Assembly: GCA_963921425.1 (NCBI GenBank)
Contig: OY992833.1
Coordinates: 22,901,454 to 22,965,453 of the forward strand
Direction of reading: 5' to 3'
DNA: 64,000 bases
DNA from: Dryas octopetala
Taxonomy: Eukaryota; Streptophyta; Magnoliopsida; Rosales; Rosaceae
A program made the translations under genes and the position numbers. Position 1 is the stretch's first letter, and each line of letters starts with the position of its first letter. Under the pieces are notes generated by a model. The model made no database searches and was not told the origin of the DNA. It saw only the letters and a program-made list of their open reading frames with translations. Shown here one piece after another: positions 50,346 through 62,131 of this stretch.

Positions 50346-50746
50346 CAGGCTCCTTCTGTTGAGGTATACCTCAACTTATTTATGTTGAGGTATACCCTGT
50401 TGGGGCCCACACGAGTCGTTTTGTGTCGATCCGAACCGTTCAATTTTTACATCTCCATAGATAGATCATCCTTGCAAAAAATTAGCCAAATCAAAAATCA
50501 TTTGCCTATCTAACTTTGATCAAATAAATGGACGAACCAAATATTTTCGATAAAACCGTCCATTTGTTTTATCAAAGTTAGATAGGCAAATGATTTTCGA
50601 TTTGGCTAATTTTTTGCAAGGATGATCTATCAATGAAGATGATCCTTGCGAACGGTTCGGATCGACACAAAACGACTCGTGTAGGCCCCAACAAGGTGAT
50701 ACCTCAACATAAATAAGTTGAGATATACCTCAACAGAAGGAGCCTG
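50346..50746. mobile_element. Fold-back MITE, family A, copy 2
   Basis: 401 bp with sharp inverted termini: CAGGCTCCTTCTGTTGAGG at the left, CCTCAACAGAAGGAGCCTG at the right. It sits in a (TA)n tract (tatat before, tatatat after), which suggests TA target preference. Arms pair almost throughout, for example 'cgagtcgttttgtgtcgatc' with 'gatcgacacaaaacgactcg'. The hairpin loop lies near 50537-50560. It has no coding capacity. It is better preserved than copy 1. Confidence 0.85.
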
Positions 50747-51363
50747 TATATATATATATCCAACATTTATTTTGTCAAACCAATTAGAGAATGCATTGGT
50801 TTTGTCTTTTTTGTCTTTGATTATTTGACTAATGTTTCACAAGGGACACTTTAATAGTCAAGGATCACACTCTTTTATACTAGAAGTCTAGAAGTGGGTT
50901 CAAAATTCAAATCATACTAATTGATTGTTGTATGTAATTTCACAAGGAAAAAAAGTTCATTCAAGTAATCTAACAATTACTTTGTGTTGCCATGAATGAC
51001 TTGGAAATTATTTTAGTCCACAGAAAAAGAAAAAGAAAAGGAAAAAGAAAACTTATGTGCATTAGATTCTTTCCACACCATGCTGCATCAGCAGTCAGTT
51101 TTCAAACACTGCTGAATCAATTAAGTGCAGTGCAGGGTTATTCCGTCCTACCAAAATGGTCCCCCACACACATTTCTCGATTTCATTCCCAAGCATTCAT
51201 ATATGATCTGGTGGATGCTACCCTACACTCTGATTGCTGTGATCTTTGACCGAATAGCCACCACCACAGAGCTTAGATTCAAAACCCATATAGAGGGTCA
51301 CCATGTTATATATTGTGAATTGTCAATGTTTAGGCTTATATTTTATACCAAGAAATACAGAAA

Positions 51364-51394
<31 letters not shown>

Positions 51395-52973
51395 TACATA
51401 GTTTTGATAATCAGGGGTTGCAGAAAGAAATTATATGTATCCCCACTTGCTGGCATAGTCTCAGAGTCTCTGCAGGCAGACATCAGATCCAAACAACAGG
51501 CTGGTTTGAGAAATCCAGTCCAGCCTTCCCTACAAACCCTCAGGCTGTGACATGGTCCTCTTAAATTAAAATACAGCCTACACTGTGGTAGACCTGCACA
51601 ACATGGTTGGCCAAAGACCTGCACAACATGACAATCCTCCTTTCCAATCCCTCCTCTCCTTTCCAGCCAAACTAGCTAGCAACCCAACAAATTCAGGAAA
51701 ACAAACAAAATGAATTAATAAATGGAGAGAGAGAGAGAGAGTTACAAGTTACATTACAGCTCAATAAGCATCCCCACCATTGTACAGCTCAACCAGCCAG
51801 TTGCTGAAATATAAATATATACAAAAGCAGGCAAAGGGAAAGAAAATTTTGGAGTACCCAATTTGCCAAAACAGAAAATATTCATTCTTGAGCAGTAAAA
51901 CCAAGAACATCTAGCCATGGAAACTGAGGCATACCTGCTAAACTTGCTGTGGTGATGTGTGTTGTTGGATCAGCTGTCAATGACCCCATCTAAGGAGGAG
52001 ACCCATCTTTATACAAAAATAGGATCTCCCTCTCTTTCTTTCCAGATCAGATGACAGAAAATAGGCAAAAAGGAAAAGATGGAGTGAATTCAGGGAAGAG
52101 AATTGAAATTGATGGAGTGATAACCACCTTTTCTTTTGATCCCCCTTCAATAATTATGTCACTCTCATACCTGTCCGCATCTACATGGTAAAATCAAAGT
52201 GTTTACAGTAGGTAACCACAGCTAGCACTCAACAAAGACACTGGTTTTTGAATTTTTAGGTCACATAAAGGTGGTTGTAACCTCAATGATCTCTCTGTAC
52301 ATCCACTGATATGTACATAAAGTGTGCATAGGTTGTCATCTCTTTTACTTGACAAAAGTTTTTTGCTATGCATCAAATTAAAACTTTTAAATTACAGTGA
52401 CTGAAAGCAATGCCAAATATAAACCAACATAAATTGTAACATCAGTAATAGAAAAGGGTAATAATTTCTGCTTTCTACTAGTTTCAAAAATCACCCCTTT
52501 ACCTCATCAAATTAAATAGAGAAAAAGGATGGGGATGGTGGGGGGTTTGCAAGGACAAGATGTTCTTCAGTGATGGGGCTTCTCCAAATGTCATTTTTGA
52601 TGAGATGCTGAACTCTTCACAGCAGCAAAGTGGGGTACAAATGAAAAGCAAATGAGTTGTCTTCTGATCTGTTGTTTAGATATTAGCAGCATTGATGCTT
52701 ACCAAAATTCTTGTATCCCCCAGTTCAACACTTCTGAGCACTTGTCGGCACCAAAACCCACCAGAACTGCTCAAATGACACTCTAAACAAGAGGACCACT
52801 GGATCTTGAATTTCCATTTACTGGTGGCAGACTCTTTAAGCAGTGTTGCCACAGAGATGGATAATCATTTCCAACTTCTTAAATTGCTTCAATTGACCAG
52901 TCTTTTGGTTCTTATGCACCACAGTTTCAATGTTTAAGCTCGTTGCTGGAGAAGCTGAGGCCTCTACAACAAC

Positions 52974-55137
52974 ATGTCAAAGTCATCTGCAGCCATAGTT
53001 GGAGGTGCTGCTGGGGCACTAGCCTTGGTGGCAATAGTCATCGGATTTGTGTGGTTCTGCAAGACGCACTGTAAAAACTTCTCAAGCAAGAATTCAGAGA
53101 CAGGCTCCTCAGATCCATCTGCAATCGGTAAGAATGTTCCTTTCATGCTAAACAATTGGAGAGTTCCCAACAGCCATTTATTGTGTCACATTGGCTGCTG
53201 CTACTGTTGGTGTTGTTAATCTCTGATACCCTCTTCCCCAACATTGTCAGTGGAGTGGAATAGGGGTGGCCCCAGTTCTGGGGTACCACAGGGACCGAGA
53301 CACTTCACATTGGAGGAGTTAGACCAAGCTACCAAGCATTTTGATGAAAGCAGCCTTCTGGGATATGGAAGTTTCGGCCTGGTTTATAAAGGTTTGCTCC
53401 GTGATGGGATTGTTGCCACTATCAAAAGGCGTCCTGGTGCTCCGAGACAGGAATTTGCCACAGAGGTATAACCAAGTGTGTGACACATAGCTCATAGTTA
53501 GCTGATATGAAAATGTTCTATATTTCTGTGCATTACATATACTGTTGCTCAGTTACTGTAGTCTGTATGAACCATTTGCTGTATGCCTAAAATGTAGATG
53601 GTGTTAGACTGTTAGGGGTTGGTTCATTTTTTGTGTAATGCAAAACTGTGCATAACAAAAACAACTATGCAAGAGCTTAAACTCATAAAATTTCAAGAGG
53701 AAGTGACAAAATTATGTGGCAACAGGTAACATATTTGTCGGAGATTCATCATCGAAATTTAGTTACAATTCTGGGTTACTGCCAGGAAAGTGGATTTCAA
53801 ATAGTGGTTTTTGAATATTTACCAAATGGCAACATGTGCAATCACCTATATGGTATGCCTCTTTTTACTGTTCATACTGGTTTTGAATAATATATGTTGC
53901 ATAGATATATATGCATGTTACAGATAATATATATGCTATCATTTTCTGGCAGATACTAGACTTGAGCCATCTACTAAACTAGAGTTTAAGCAAAGGTTAT
54001 CCATAGCTCTAGGGGCTGCTAAAGGTATAGACCCAGAGAAACTTGTATGATAAGTGTCTTAGACTTGGTAAGAACTGAGAATTAAAGATCCAAATTGATG
54101 AAGATTTTGTGTTTCTAACACTGCAGGTTTGTGCCACTTGCATAGCCTAAAGCCTCCAATGGTACACAAAAACTTCAAGACAGCCAATGTGTTGGTTGAT
54201 GAGAACTTCATTGCTAAGGTTGCAGATGCAGGGATCTCAGAACTACTAGAAAAGATAGAAGAAGCAGGTCCTTCTCGCACGTCTAGTGTCAATTTTTTCC
54301 AAGATCCAGAGTAATTCAATGTCTTCTGAATGAACTCTGTTTTCAATGTGGAATATGGAAAAAGATAGGTTTAATTCATCCATATTCAGCTAATCATGTG
54401 TGCTGTGTGTGCCAATGAATTATAGGGTTGGAGCACCTGGGAGTACTGCCTCTGAAGTGAGTGATGTGTACAGCTTTGGGGTTTTTCTTTTGGAGCTTCT
54501 AACAGGACAGGAGGCTTTGCATATTGGTTCCTTGGGATCTAATGAAAGCTTATTTCAATGGGTATGTGCAAATACTTTCATGGTTTGGAAAACTCCTTTC
54601 TCTTTCAATGCCTTGTAAAAAAGATGCATTGCATGTGACATTACTAGGCAGTTTAAGCAAAATTTCACATAAACTTTATGGGCATAATAAAACTATATAT
54701 ACCTCATTTACCGATTATATTGTTGTTCTTTCATATAAATGAGACTCATGTGAGACTCACCTATATGTGAATGAGTCTCACACCTAAACCCTGAATGAGT
54801 CTCACCTCTAAAAGATATGGTCATGGTACATGCAAAGTTATTTTTGTCAAATCGGGCCTAACAGGTGAACGAATTGTCTAAATATGCGAAGGTGGAATCA
54901 CGGCTGAGCTCAAACAATTTGGTCGACCCCCGGCTGGCTGGAAGCTTCACTGCAGAGGGAATGAGGGACTTGATCAGGCTGACACTGCAATGCATGAGTT
55001 TTCCAGGAAAAAGACGCCCCAAGATGGAAATGGTGGTGGCTGAGCTTGAAAGAATTCAAGAGAAAGAAATGGCATTGACAACAGTCATGGGTGAGGGGAC
55101 TGATACAATCACTCTTGGAAGTGTACTATTTACTTGA
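52974..55137 (+). CDS. Membrane-anchored receptor-like pseudokinase
   Basis: Seven exons: 52974-53127, 53251-53465, 53726-53852, 53953-54024, 54127-54310, 54426-54561 and 54865-55137. They give 1161 nt, 386 aa. Residues about 8-29 (IVGGAAGALALVAIVIGFVW) form a single membrane anchor right at the N-terminus, with almost no extracellular part. A glycine loop, GYGSFGLVYKG (about 89-99), and the ATIK lysine (about 110) are intact. The catalytic HRD is HKN (Asn about 205) and DFG is DAG (about 223-225); the activation segment is shortened and lacks the usual GTxGYxAPE. ATP might still bind, but phosphotransfer is unlikely, so a scaffold or allosteric role is inferred. The frame and splice sites are intact, so this is not a decayed gene. 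I cannot name a specific orthologue. Confidence 0.88.
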
Positions 55138-56410
55138 ATATGGGGATGGAGATTAGTATTGAAAACATTGGTGGTGTTCATTACTCATTAGCTTTGGCAA
55201 AGCTTAAGCTTAACCACACCAACAAAAACAACTAATTGATTATATTGCAAGACCCAACTGCTGTAAATTTATTGTGTCCATTTTATATTCCTAGTGATGC
55301 AAATAATAGCATTTTAATAAGCAATAGCACTTCCATACTTGGTTGTTCTTCCTTTTTCTTTAGAAAGTTTTCAAGAGTATTTATTGTATGTGCAAGTTGT
55401 TTCATCAAACACTTAACATTCAAAACATCTCCACTACATCTCATTGCATAAGGGGTAGGGAGTAGGGACCATTGCCCAATTTTACAAACTCACTGCCCAC
55501 ATTAGAGTTGATTGGACACCACATGCAGCACATAAAAGAGGAGTATACAACTGGGATAAGCTTTTACCGCTAGTTTAATTCTTTTCAATAGCTCCAAGCC
55601 TCCAACCACCACTCATAACTACAATATACAGTCACCAAAGTGTACATATTTCTCTATTTCGGAATGGTAATTGAGTGTATGTACCTCATACGATCAAATT
55701 AAGTACAAAATCACATAAGGCCAAATGCAACAAAATGGATCCCAAGCTGCCATGACCCACAAAGTTCACACTACCCACTTTTTGTATAACCAAGATCCAC
55801 CATGATTTGGGCAGCGGGTCCATAAAAGATTTTAGCTCTGCCCTACCAAAATTTTCTTCCCTTTTGTCACTTCAATAATTTATTAATATTAACACGAATT
55901 TGAGATGTTCAAAATTTAATCTAATCCGTTAAGTTGGCCGGTTAAACTCATTTAATTTAGTTAGTTTCAATCTAAAATAATTTTGATTAGGGTAATTTCT
56001 TGTATATATTGCTGCGGTTATTACTATTGTAGTTATGACCGACCCATCCTAACTAATTGGGTGAACTGAAGTACTGTAATATCTGTTTTTATGTTGGTTA
56101 AGAAGCTAACAAAATGAATTTGGCTAGCCTTATAAATAATTTTACTAAAAGGTATTTGGTCATAAAACATTTCTACTTATAAATAGGTGTAGAGAGACAT
56201 TTCGGGGGTGTAATGGTGTATTGGAAAAAACACAAACATAATTGCCTCAAAATCATTAACGAAAGTGCACATGTGAAAAAAAGAAAAAAAAAGCGCCATA
56301 CTGAAACGCTGCGTTTTGAAGCGTAATCCAGAAGGATACGTGGCATACCCCCACACTCTCCATTACCAGCTGAAGAAAGCTTGGGAAGTTTCATTTTGCC
56401 GCGCCTGAAA
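55138..56410. other. Intergenic region upstream of Obg gene
   Basis: 3' flank of the pseudokinase and promoter/leader of the Obg gene. AT-rich. Nothing else recognisable. Confidence 0.7.
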
Positions 56411-59400
56411 ATGGCGACCATATCCATAAGCTTCTGTCCGTGCGCTGTGTCTCGCCCGAGGGTCCGACACCCTCGCAGAGCTTCACAAAACAAGCAGATA
56501 CCACGGAAGCCCAACCCTAACCCTAACCATAAGCTCAAGGCTCGAACCGGCGCGAGAGAGTTGTCCTCCATTGGCGTCGAAGCCACCACCTTCACTCGCT
56601 TGCCTCCCAGAGAGGACTTCTCTCTCCCTTCCTTCGAGTCGTTGCCGTCTCAGTTCTCGTCCGAAGTTAAGCTCTCTGAGGCAAATGTCGCAGCAGCAGA
56701 GGTTGAGAAGGAGATTGGTGATTTACTCAATGAAGAGGAGGAAGGAGAAGAAAAAAATGGCCTGGATGGTAATTTAGGGGTGAATTATGGTCAATTTGAT
56801 GTCTTTGAGGGGGATTATGATTCTGAAGTGGAGGAGGAAGATGATGATAGTGTTGATGTTGAGGTGTTTGATGGCAAATCAGAAAGTGTTTATGATGACG
56901 GTGAATCCCTAGGGTTTAAGGATGGCAAAGCTGTGATTTTTTCCGATAACGAGGGTAAATTGGAGGAAGGAGAGGTGAAGGAGAAGGGAGTGCCGGCGGT
57001 AATGCGCTGTTTTGACCGCGCAAAAGTCTTCGTGAAGGCAGGGGACGGAGGGAACGGCGTGGTGGCGTTCCGGCGCGAGAAGTTCGTCCCGTTGGGGGGC
57101 CCGTCGGGCGGAGACGGAGGGCGAGGAGGGAATGTGTATATAGAGGTGGACGGGTCGATGAATTCGCTGCTGCCTTTCCGAAACAGCGTGCATTTTCGAG
57201 CAGGGAGAGGGGACCATGGGAGAGGGTCGTCGCAGAATGGGGCCAAGGGAGAGGATGTGGTGGTCAAGGTGGCGCCGGGGACGGTTATCCGAGAGGCCGG
57301 GAAAGAGGAGGTGCTGTTGGAGCTGTTGCATCCGGGCCAGCGTGCATTGTTGTTGCCCGGCGGGAGAGGCGGGAGAGGGAACGCTTCGTTTAAGTCGGGG
57401 ACCAATAAGGTGCCGAGGATTGCTGAGAATGGTGCAGAGGGTCCTGAAATGTGAGCTCAGCGCTTTTGTTTCTCTCTAATCAATCAAATTTGCATTGCTT
57501 TAGTTGTTGTTATTACTTATATCAGTGTCAGTGTTGCTTGGCTCTTACATTGTGACTTGTGTTAGTTGGCATTGTTTTCTTAGCATGTAGTTACCCACTT
57601 ACCCTTTGATTATTTTCTTTACGACTGAAACTGGGCTTAGTTCGAATAGAACAATGGCGAAAAACTTGTGCATTATGCATTCAGATTTCTATTTTAATAA
57701 ATATGCAGTTCTTAGTTGATACTTGATATCAAACTGTTGGGATTAACTTTGTTACATTGATTTTTAAAATTGGTAGCGGGCCTTGAGGCTGTCTGATATC
57801 TTCAATCATTGGCCTCTCCTTGCTCTGCTTGTTATCTTTGTGTGACCATTTTCATCACTTGAACGAATGAATGATGGTATTCTTGATCAGGTGGTTGGAC
57901 CTGGAGCTAAAGCTGGTTGCAGATGTTGGAATAGTGGGTGCCCCAAATGCAGGGAAAAGCACACTTTTGAGTGTGATAAGTGCTGCTCAGCCAAATATAG
58001 CAAATTACCCCTTCACAACTTTACTTCCTAATCTGGGCGTAGTTTCTTTTGACTATGACTCTACAATGGTAGTAGCAGATCTTCCAGGTTTACTTGAAGG
58101 AGCACACCGGGGCTTTGGTTTAGGCCATGAGTTTCTACGGCACACTGAGAGGTGTTCTGTCCTGGTATAGGCTTACACCATCGACTGCCAAGTCATTCAA
58201 AACTTTGTTACGAGTTCTGTTTTATGTTTAGTGATAAAAATAGGTAGATGTGGTTTTATCATCCTACTGTCATTATCTCTTCTTACTATTTGAGCCTGTA
58301 GAAACACAATCCACATTCTCTTTCAAATAAGATATGTAGTCTTTTCTCTTTCCTGTCACTTTTTGTCAATTTCTTGTATTATATTTTGGGTCCTCCCTTT
58401 CTTTTATGGATTAGATCCAAAATTCTGAAAACCAAATCTACACCTTTGATGATTTTAAGTATCTTTGGGTCCTCCCTCTAGTTACTGTTTGAAACTTTTT
58501 TATTTAATGTGATTTAAAGAATTTTTTTATATTCTTTAGTATCACCATTATCATTATTTTCATTATCATTTTGTCCTTGTATCAGCAATGTTGCATGTTG
58601 ATAAAATCTTCATCTTTCTGGAAATCTCAGATACATGTTGTTGATGGCTCAGCACAACAGCCAGAATTTGAGTATGATGCAGTTCGTCTGGAATTGGAAA
58701 TGTTTAGTCCTGAAATTGCTGAAAAACCTTATGTAGTTGCTTATAACAAAATGGATCTTCCTGATGCATATGAAAACTGGCCATTGTTCAAGGAAAAGTT
58801 ACAAGCTCGTGGGATTGAAGTTTTTTGCATGAGTGCAGTGAAAAGAGAGGGTACTCATGAAGTGATCTGCACTGCTTATGAACTTCTACGAGAAAGTAAA
58901 GTAGCCAAGGAGGAGATAAAAGGTCATCTTTTTTTAAATTATGTCCAAATTTCTTTCAATGTTTCCCTGAAAATGTCTGAAAACTCTTGAAGTAAAATTC
59001 TACGTTATACTAGAACATCAACATATGTGTCTCATAAGTTATAGCATTATTTAAATGAGTACATTTAAAGTTACTTTTATGTACAGAATTAACATTTTTT
59101 TTAAAGATTGGTTATCATATATATATATATATATGTCATTAATTAAATTGGAAGTATGCTTTACTATGAGATGTAAACAATGCAGGAAATGATCAAAAAC
59201 ATGAGAGAAATGGCATGGATGTATTAATTATATATATACATATGTATTTATAAGAAACAAATACTTAAGTAAAAGAAAAAAAGGGGGAAAAGAAAATAAA
59301 TTTTTCGAAACAACTCGGTTTTAATTTATTTGTATTCAGCTAATGCTTTAACATCCATTTCTGCTTTTGTATATAGTTAGATAAGTTTTAACTCCATTTG

Positions 59401-61172
59401 TTATCATACACTGTGTTGAAAAGTCTCCTTTGTTTCGGTTTGGAAGATCCGGTCAATTTGAATCATGTAGCTGATATGGTGCATAAGCAGCAAACTGCCT
59501 CTATAAATGAGTTTGAGATCTCTCATGACAGCAGTACCAATACTTGGCATGTTGTGGGATCTGGGTTGCAACGTTTTGTTCAGATGACAAATTGGCGGTA
59601 GGTTAAAAGCTCTTTATGGTCACTGTTATAATTTGCCATCTCATGCTTTCTTGATATCATTGTGTTATGCTAAGTCTGACCAATTGTGATATCGCATTTG
59701 TATCATTATGCAATCTTTAACTTCTAAATGCATGTTGACCCTACAAAATTAAATACTTCTTGTATTTCCAGTCTATAATTTCACCCACCCCCCTCCTCTT
59801 CTAGAAAAAAGGTCAAACTTTAATTAGAACTCGGAACTTTGTATCTTTGTGAGTATGCTGGCTGAAATTGAGATATAGCCCATAAGGAGCATGAGTAAGG
59901 GGGAGTGGTCAGTGGTGGTGAGGCGGACAACCTAACAAGTAAATCAACCTCTTCCGTCATGTAGTTTGGTAATATGGATGGATGAATTAATCCATTTAAC
60001 AAAAGATCAATATTGGCACTCTATTATTGAGAATTTTCTTCTTTTCTTTTTCCTTTCTAATTTCTAATTTCCAATTTTGGGGTTTACTTTTCTGGTTAGG
60101 ACATTGGCAGTTTTAGTTGTTTTCCATGTGTTGGGAAGATTTTACATCCAATTCAAATCATGATGTTAAATTATTGTTTCAGTTTTGCTCCTTTTCAACT
60201 TCTTTGTGTTGATTTAATACTCCAAGTAAAGGATTTGCCTGAATTTGAATAGCACATATGCACACAATGTCTTTAGCCATAGAGGGGAAGGGATGAAGGT
60301 TTTATGGGATAAAGTTAGGTTTTGGACATCATTATGGACTGCGGTTTCATCTGAGTTTCAGGAAATACTGTTTTCTCTACTTTTGTATAATGGAGAGCTG
60401 TCACCATTTAAGTTTCTAGAGTGAATATTATGCAATTTTTGCAGTATGGTAGGTAGTGTTTTGTTCTCTTTGCTCTACTGTCTGTAGTGGACAACTTGTC
60501 ACATATTCTCAATATGAATGCACTTTTTAATGGTTTCAATATATGCTTCTCTCGAAAGTTAAAAAACCACACATGTGCACCCAATATCTTTAACACAACT
60601 CTAAAGAGCACCTTATTTTTCTATTAATGGGTTTAGTTTTTGTCACATTCATACGAATATTGTATTTATCAAATTACTTCTCATTTTGTAGACTGTAGTC
60701 ACATATTGCATAATTGAATTATTCTCCAAACTGATGATGATGCCTCATTGTTACTCTTCTGAATAATTTGCATCTTTTTGCTGTTCCAATCCTCATGAGA
60801 AATTTATAATGAATGTTTTTGAACAGATATATGGACTCTGAGAGAAGGTTCCAACATGTTCTGGAGGCTTGTGGCGTGAACAAGTCTCTTATTAAACTTG
60901 GTGTCACAGAAGGTGACACAGTGGTTGTTGGAGATGTATGTTGCTTATTAAACTTGGTGTCTCTTATTAAACTTGTAGCATCTTTTTTTTTTTTTTTTTT
61001 TAATTAAGCAACTTGTAGCATCTGTCTTCTAATATATAATGTCCAATGACCACATATTCCCAATTTCTTCCTCCAGATGGAAATGGTGTGGCATGATTCT
61101 GCAAATAGTTCTGGTCCATCAAATATTAAGAAAGGATATGCAGAAACAATCAAGTGGCCTCAGTGGAAGTGA
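56411..61172 (+). CDS. OBGC: Chloroplast Obg-type GTPase
   Basis: Six exons: 56411-57450, 57891-58164, 58631-58922, 59447-59597, 60827-60935 and 61077-61172. They give 1962 nt, 653 aa. The start is the first ATG ([19 protein letters not shown]), a basic, serine/cysteine-bearing transit-peptide-like N-terminus. Residues about 60-210 are acidic and variable. The glycine-rich Obg fold (about 215-345; [32 protein letters not shown]) is followed by the G domain: G1 GAPNAGKST (363-371), G3 DLPGL (from 410), G4 NKMD (477-480), and a SAV-type G5. An OCT-like C-terminal domain runs from LNHVADMV to the end. Plant ObgC/CPSAR1 acts in plastid ribosome assembly and is embryo-essential in Arabidopsis. The exon 4 acceptor (ggtttggaag/AT) has a weak pyrimidine tract and is the least certain boundary. 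Confidence 0.93.
60936..61076 (+). other. Obg intron 5 with exon-derived repeats and a micro-insertion
   Basis: Just after the donor, the intron contains two partial copies of the end of exon 5 ('cttattaaacttggtgtc' near 60943-60960 and 'tcttattaaacttg' near 60962-60975). An A-tailed micro-insertion follows. The 14-bp repeat 'aacttgtagcatct' (60970-60983 and 61010-61023) brackets an insert reading GCTTAATT plus A(18) on the minus strand. Confidence 0.85.
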
Positions 61173-62012
61173 TCTTCATGTGTTATTTTGCTGCTAACTG
61201 ATTGTTGGAAGAAAGGTATAGCCATTGCAATTTGTTTGTTTTCGGGGTGTATAATACCAAAGTAATTTATATTGTTTCCCTATATGATCTTGACACAGAG
61301 GTTTGGTTACAACTTTTGAAACAAAGAAGAGGCTTTGGTATATTTATGGCAAAATCCCTTCATTTCTGGTTATTAATACTTGTAATCATGATGGTAATAT
61401 ATACACATTTGTGCACACACATGACCATACTCTCAAGCAAAAAGGCTTTCACATGCGCATCCATCAATTACAGGCTTGCATATCCACACACTGAATGTAT
61501 ATTATCCATGAAGGTGTTTTAATAAAAAGTGGAACTGATGTACAATGCTTTCTGATGGTGCAGTTCATATATACAGCAGCTACCTCTGTTCATTGACAAG
61601 ATAAAGAATGTGGCAGTTGATGGAAACACGCTGTGGAAGCCACAGAGAAGCAACTTTGCAAAGAAGATCATCTACCACTACCAGTTTGCATGACTGGCAG
61701 TTGATCTTTAATGATGTGAAGCTCATCAACATACTCCATATTGCAATAACAGTAGTGCTGAATGGATGTCCATGCAGTCAACCACTTCCAACTCAACACT
61801 GATGTGATGTGTATTTGACGCTCAAGATCTTTTTGTTCTCCAATTGCAAATAACAGTAACTCAGAGGTGTGTAATATATATGGATACATTAATATTTGAT
61901 TAATTTAATTTAATAATATTTATTTTATTAATAATTATTGCTTGCTGCATGCCTGCATACAATACAAGCATGCATAAAAATTCATGTATATAACTGTTGT
62001 ATGGTAACCGAG

Positions 62013-62131
62013 AGCTTCTGAAAAGAACATCTAGAATCTGGACACTAACAAAGCATTCAAACACTCAAAACATTTGGAGTTCGAATGCTCTCTTTAGTGT
62101 CCAGATTTTGGACGTTCATTTTAGAAGTTTT
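62013..62131. repeat. Imperfect inverted repeat able to form a ~50-bp stem
   Basis: The left arm 62013-62061 ('agcttctgaaaagaacat' to 'ggacactaacaaagcattca') is complementary to the right arm 62080-62131 ('tcgaatgctctctttagtgt' to 'gacgttcattttagaag') at about 80%, with a loop of roughly 18 nt. A central block, 'atctggacacta', is perfectly paired. This could be a small MITE or a miRNA-like precursor; the sequence alone does not decide. Confidence 0.75.

Larger units (their letters stand above)
47133..52973. other. Intergenic region between TON2 and the pseudokinase
   Basis: Begins with the TON2 promoter (TGACGTCA at 47386-47393). It also holds A-tailed micro-insertions at about 47305-47325 and 48319-48339, the half fold-back at 48436-48726, MITE-like 'gaaagcgctttta' sequences at 48748-48765 and 49768-49785, and fold-back family A copy 2 (50346-50746). 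Further right are (TA)n at 50319-50338 and 51371-51397, a (GA)n at 51724-51741, and the leader of the pseudokinase gene. No gene was found. Confidence 0.65.

Noticed and set aside
51000-51625. Possible short gene (frames of 85-141 codons plus, 93 minus)
   Set aside because: Frames run through a (TA)n tract and poly-A, and no domain or splice-consistent partner is visible; more likely leader or intergenic DNA.
56381-56410. Longer Obg start at 56381
   Set aside because: The codon there is TTG, not ATG; the first ATG at 56411 gives a normal transit-peptide start.
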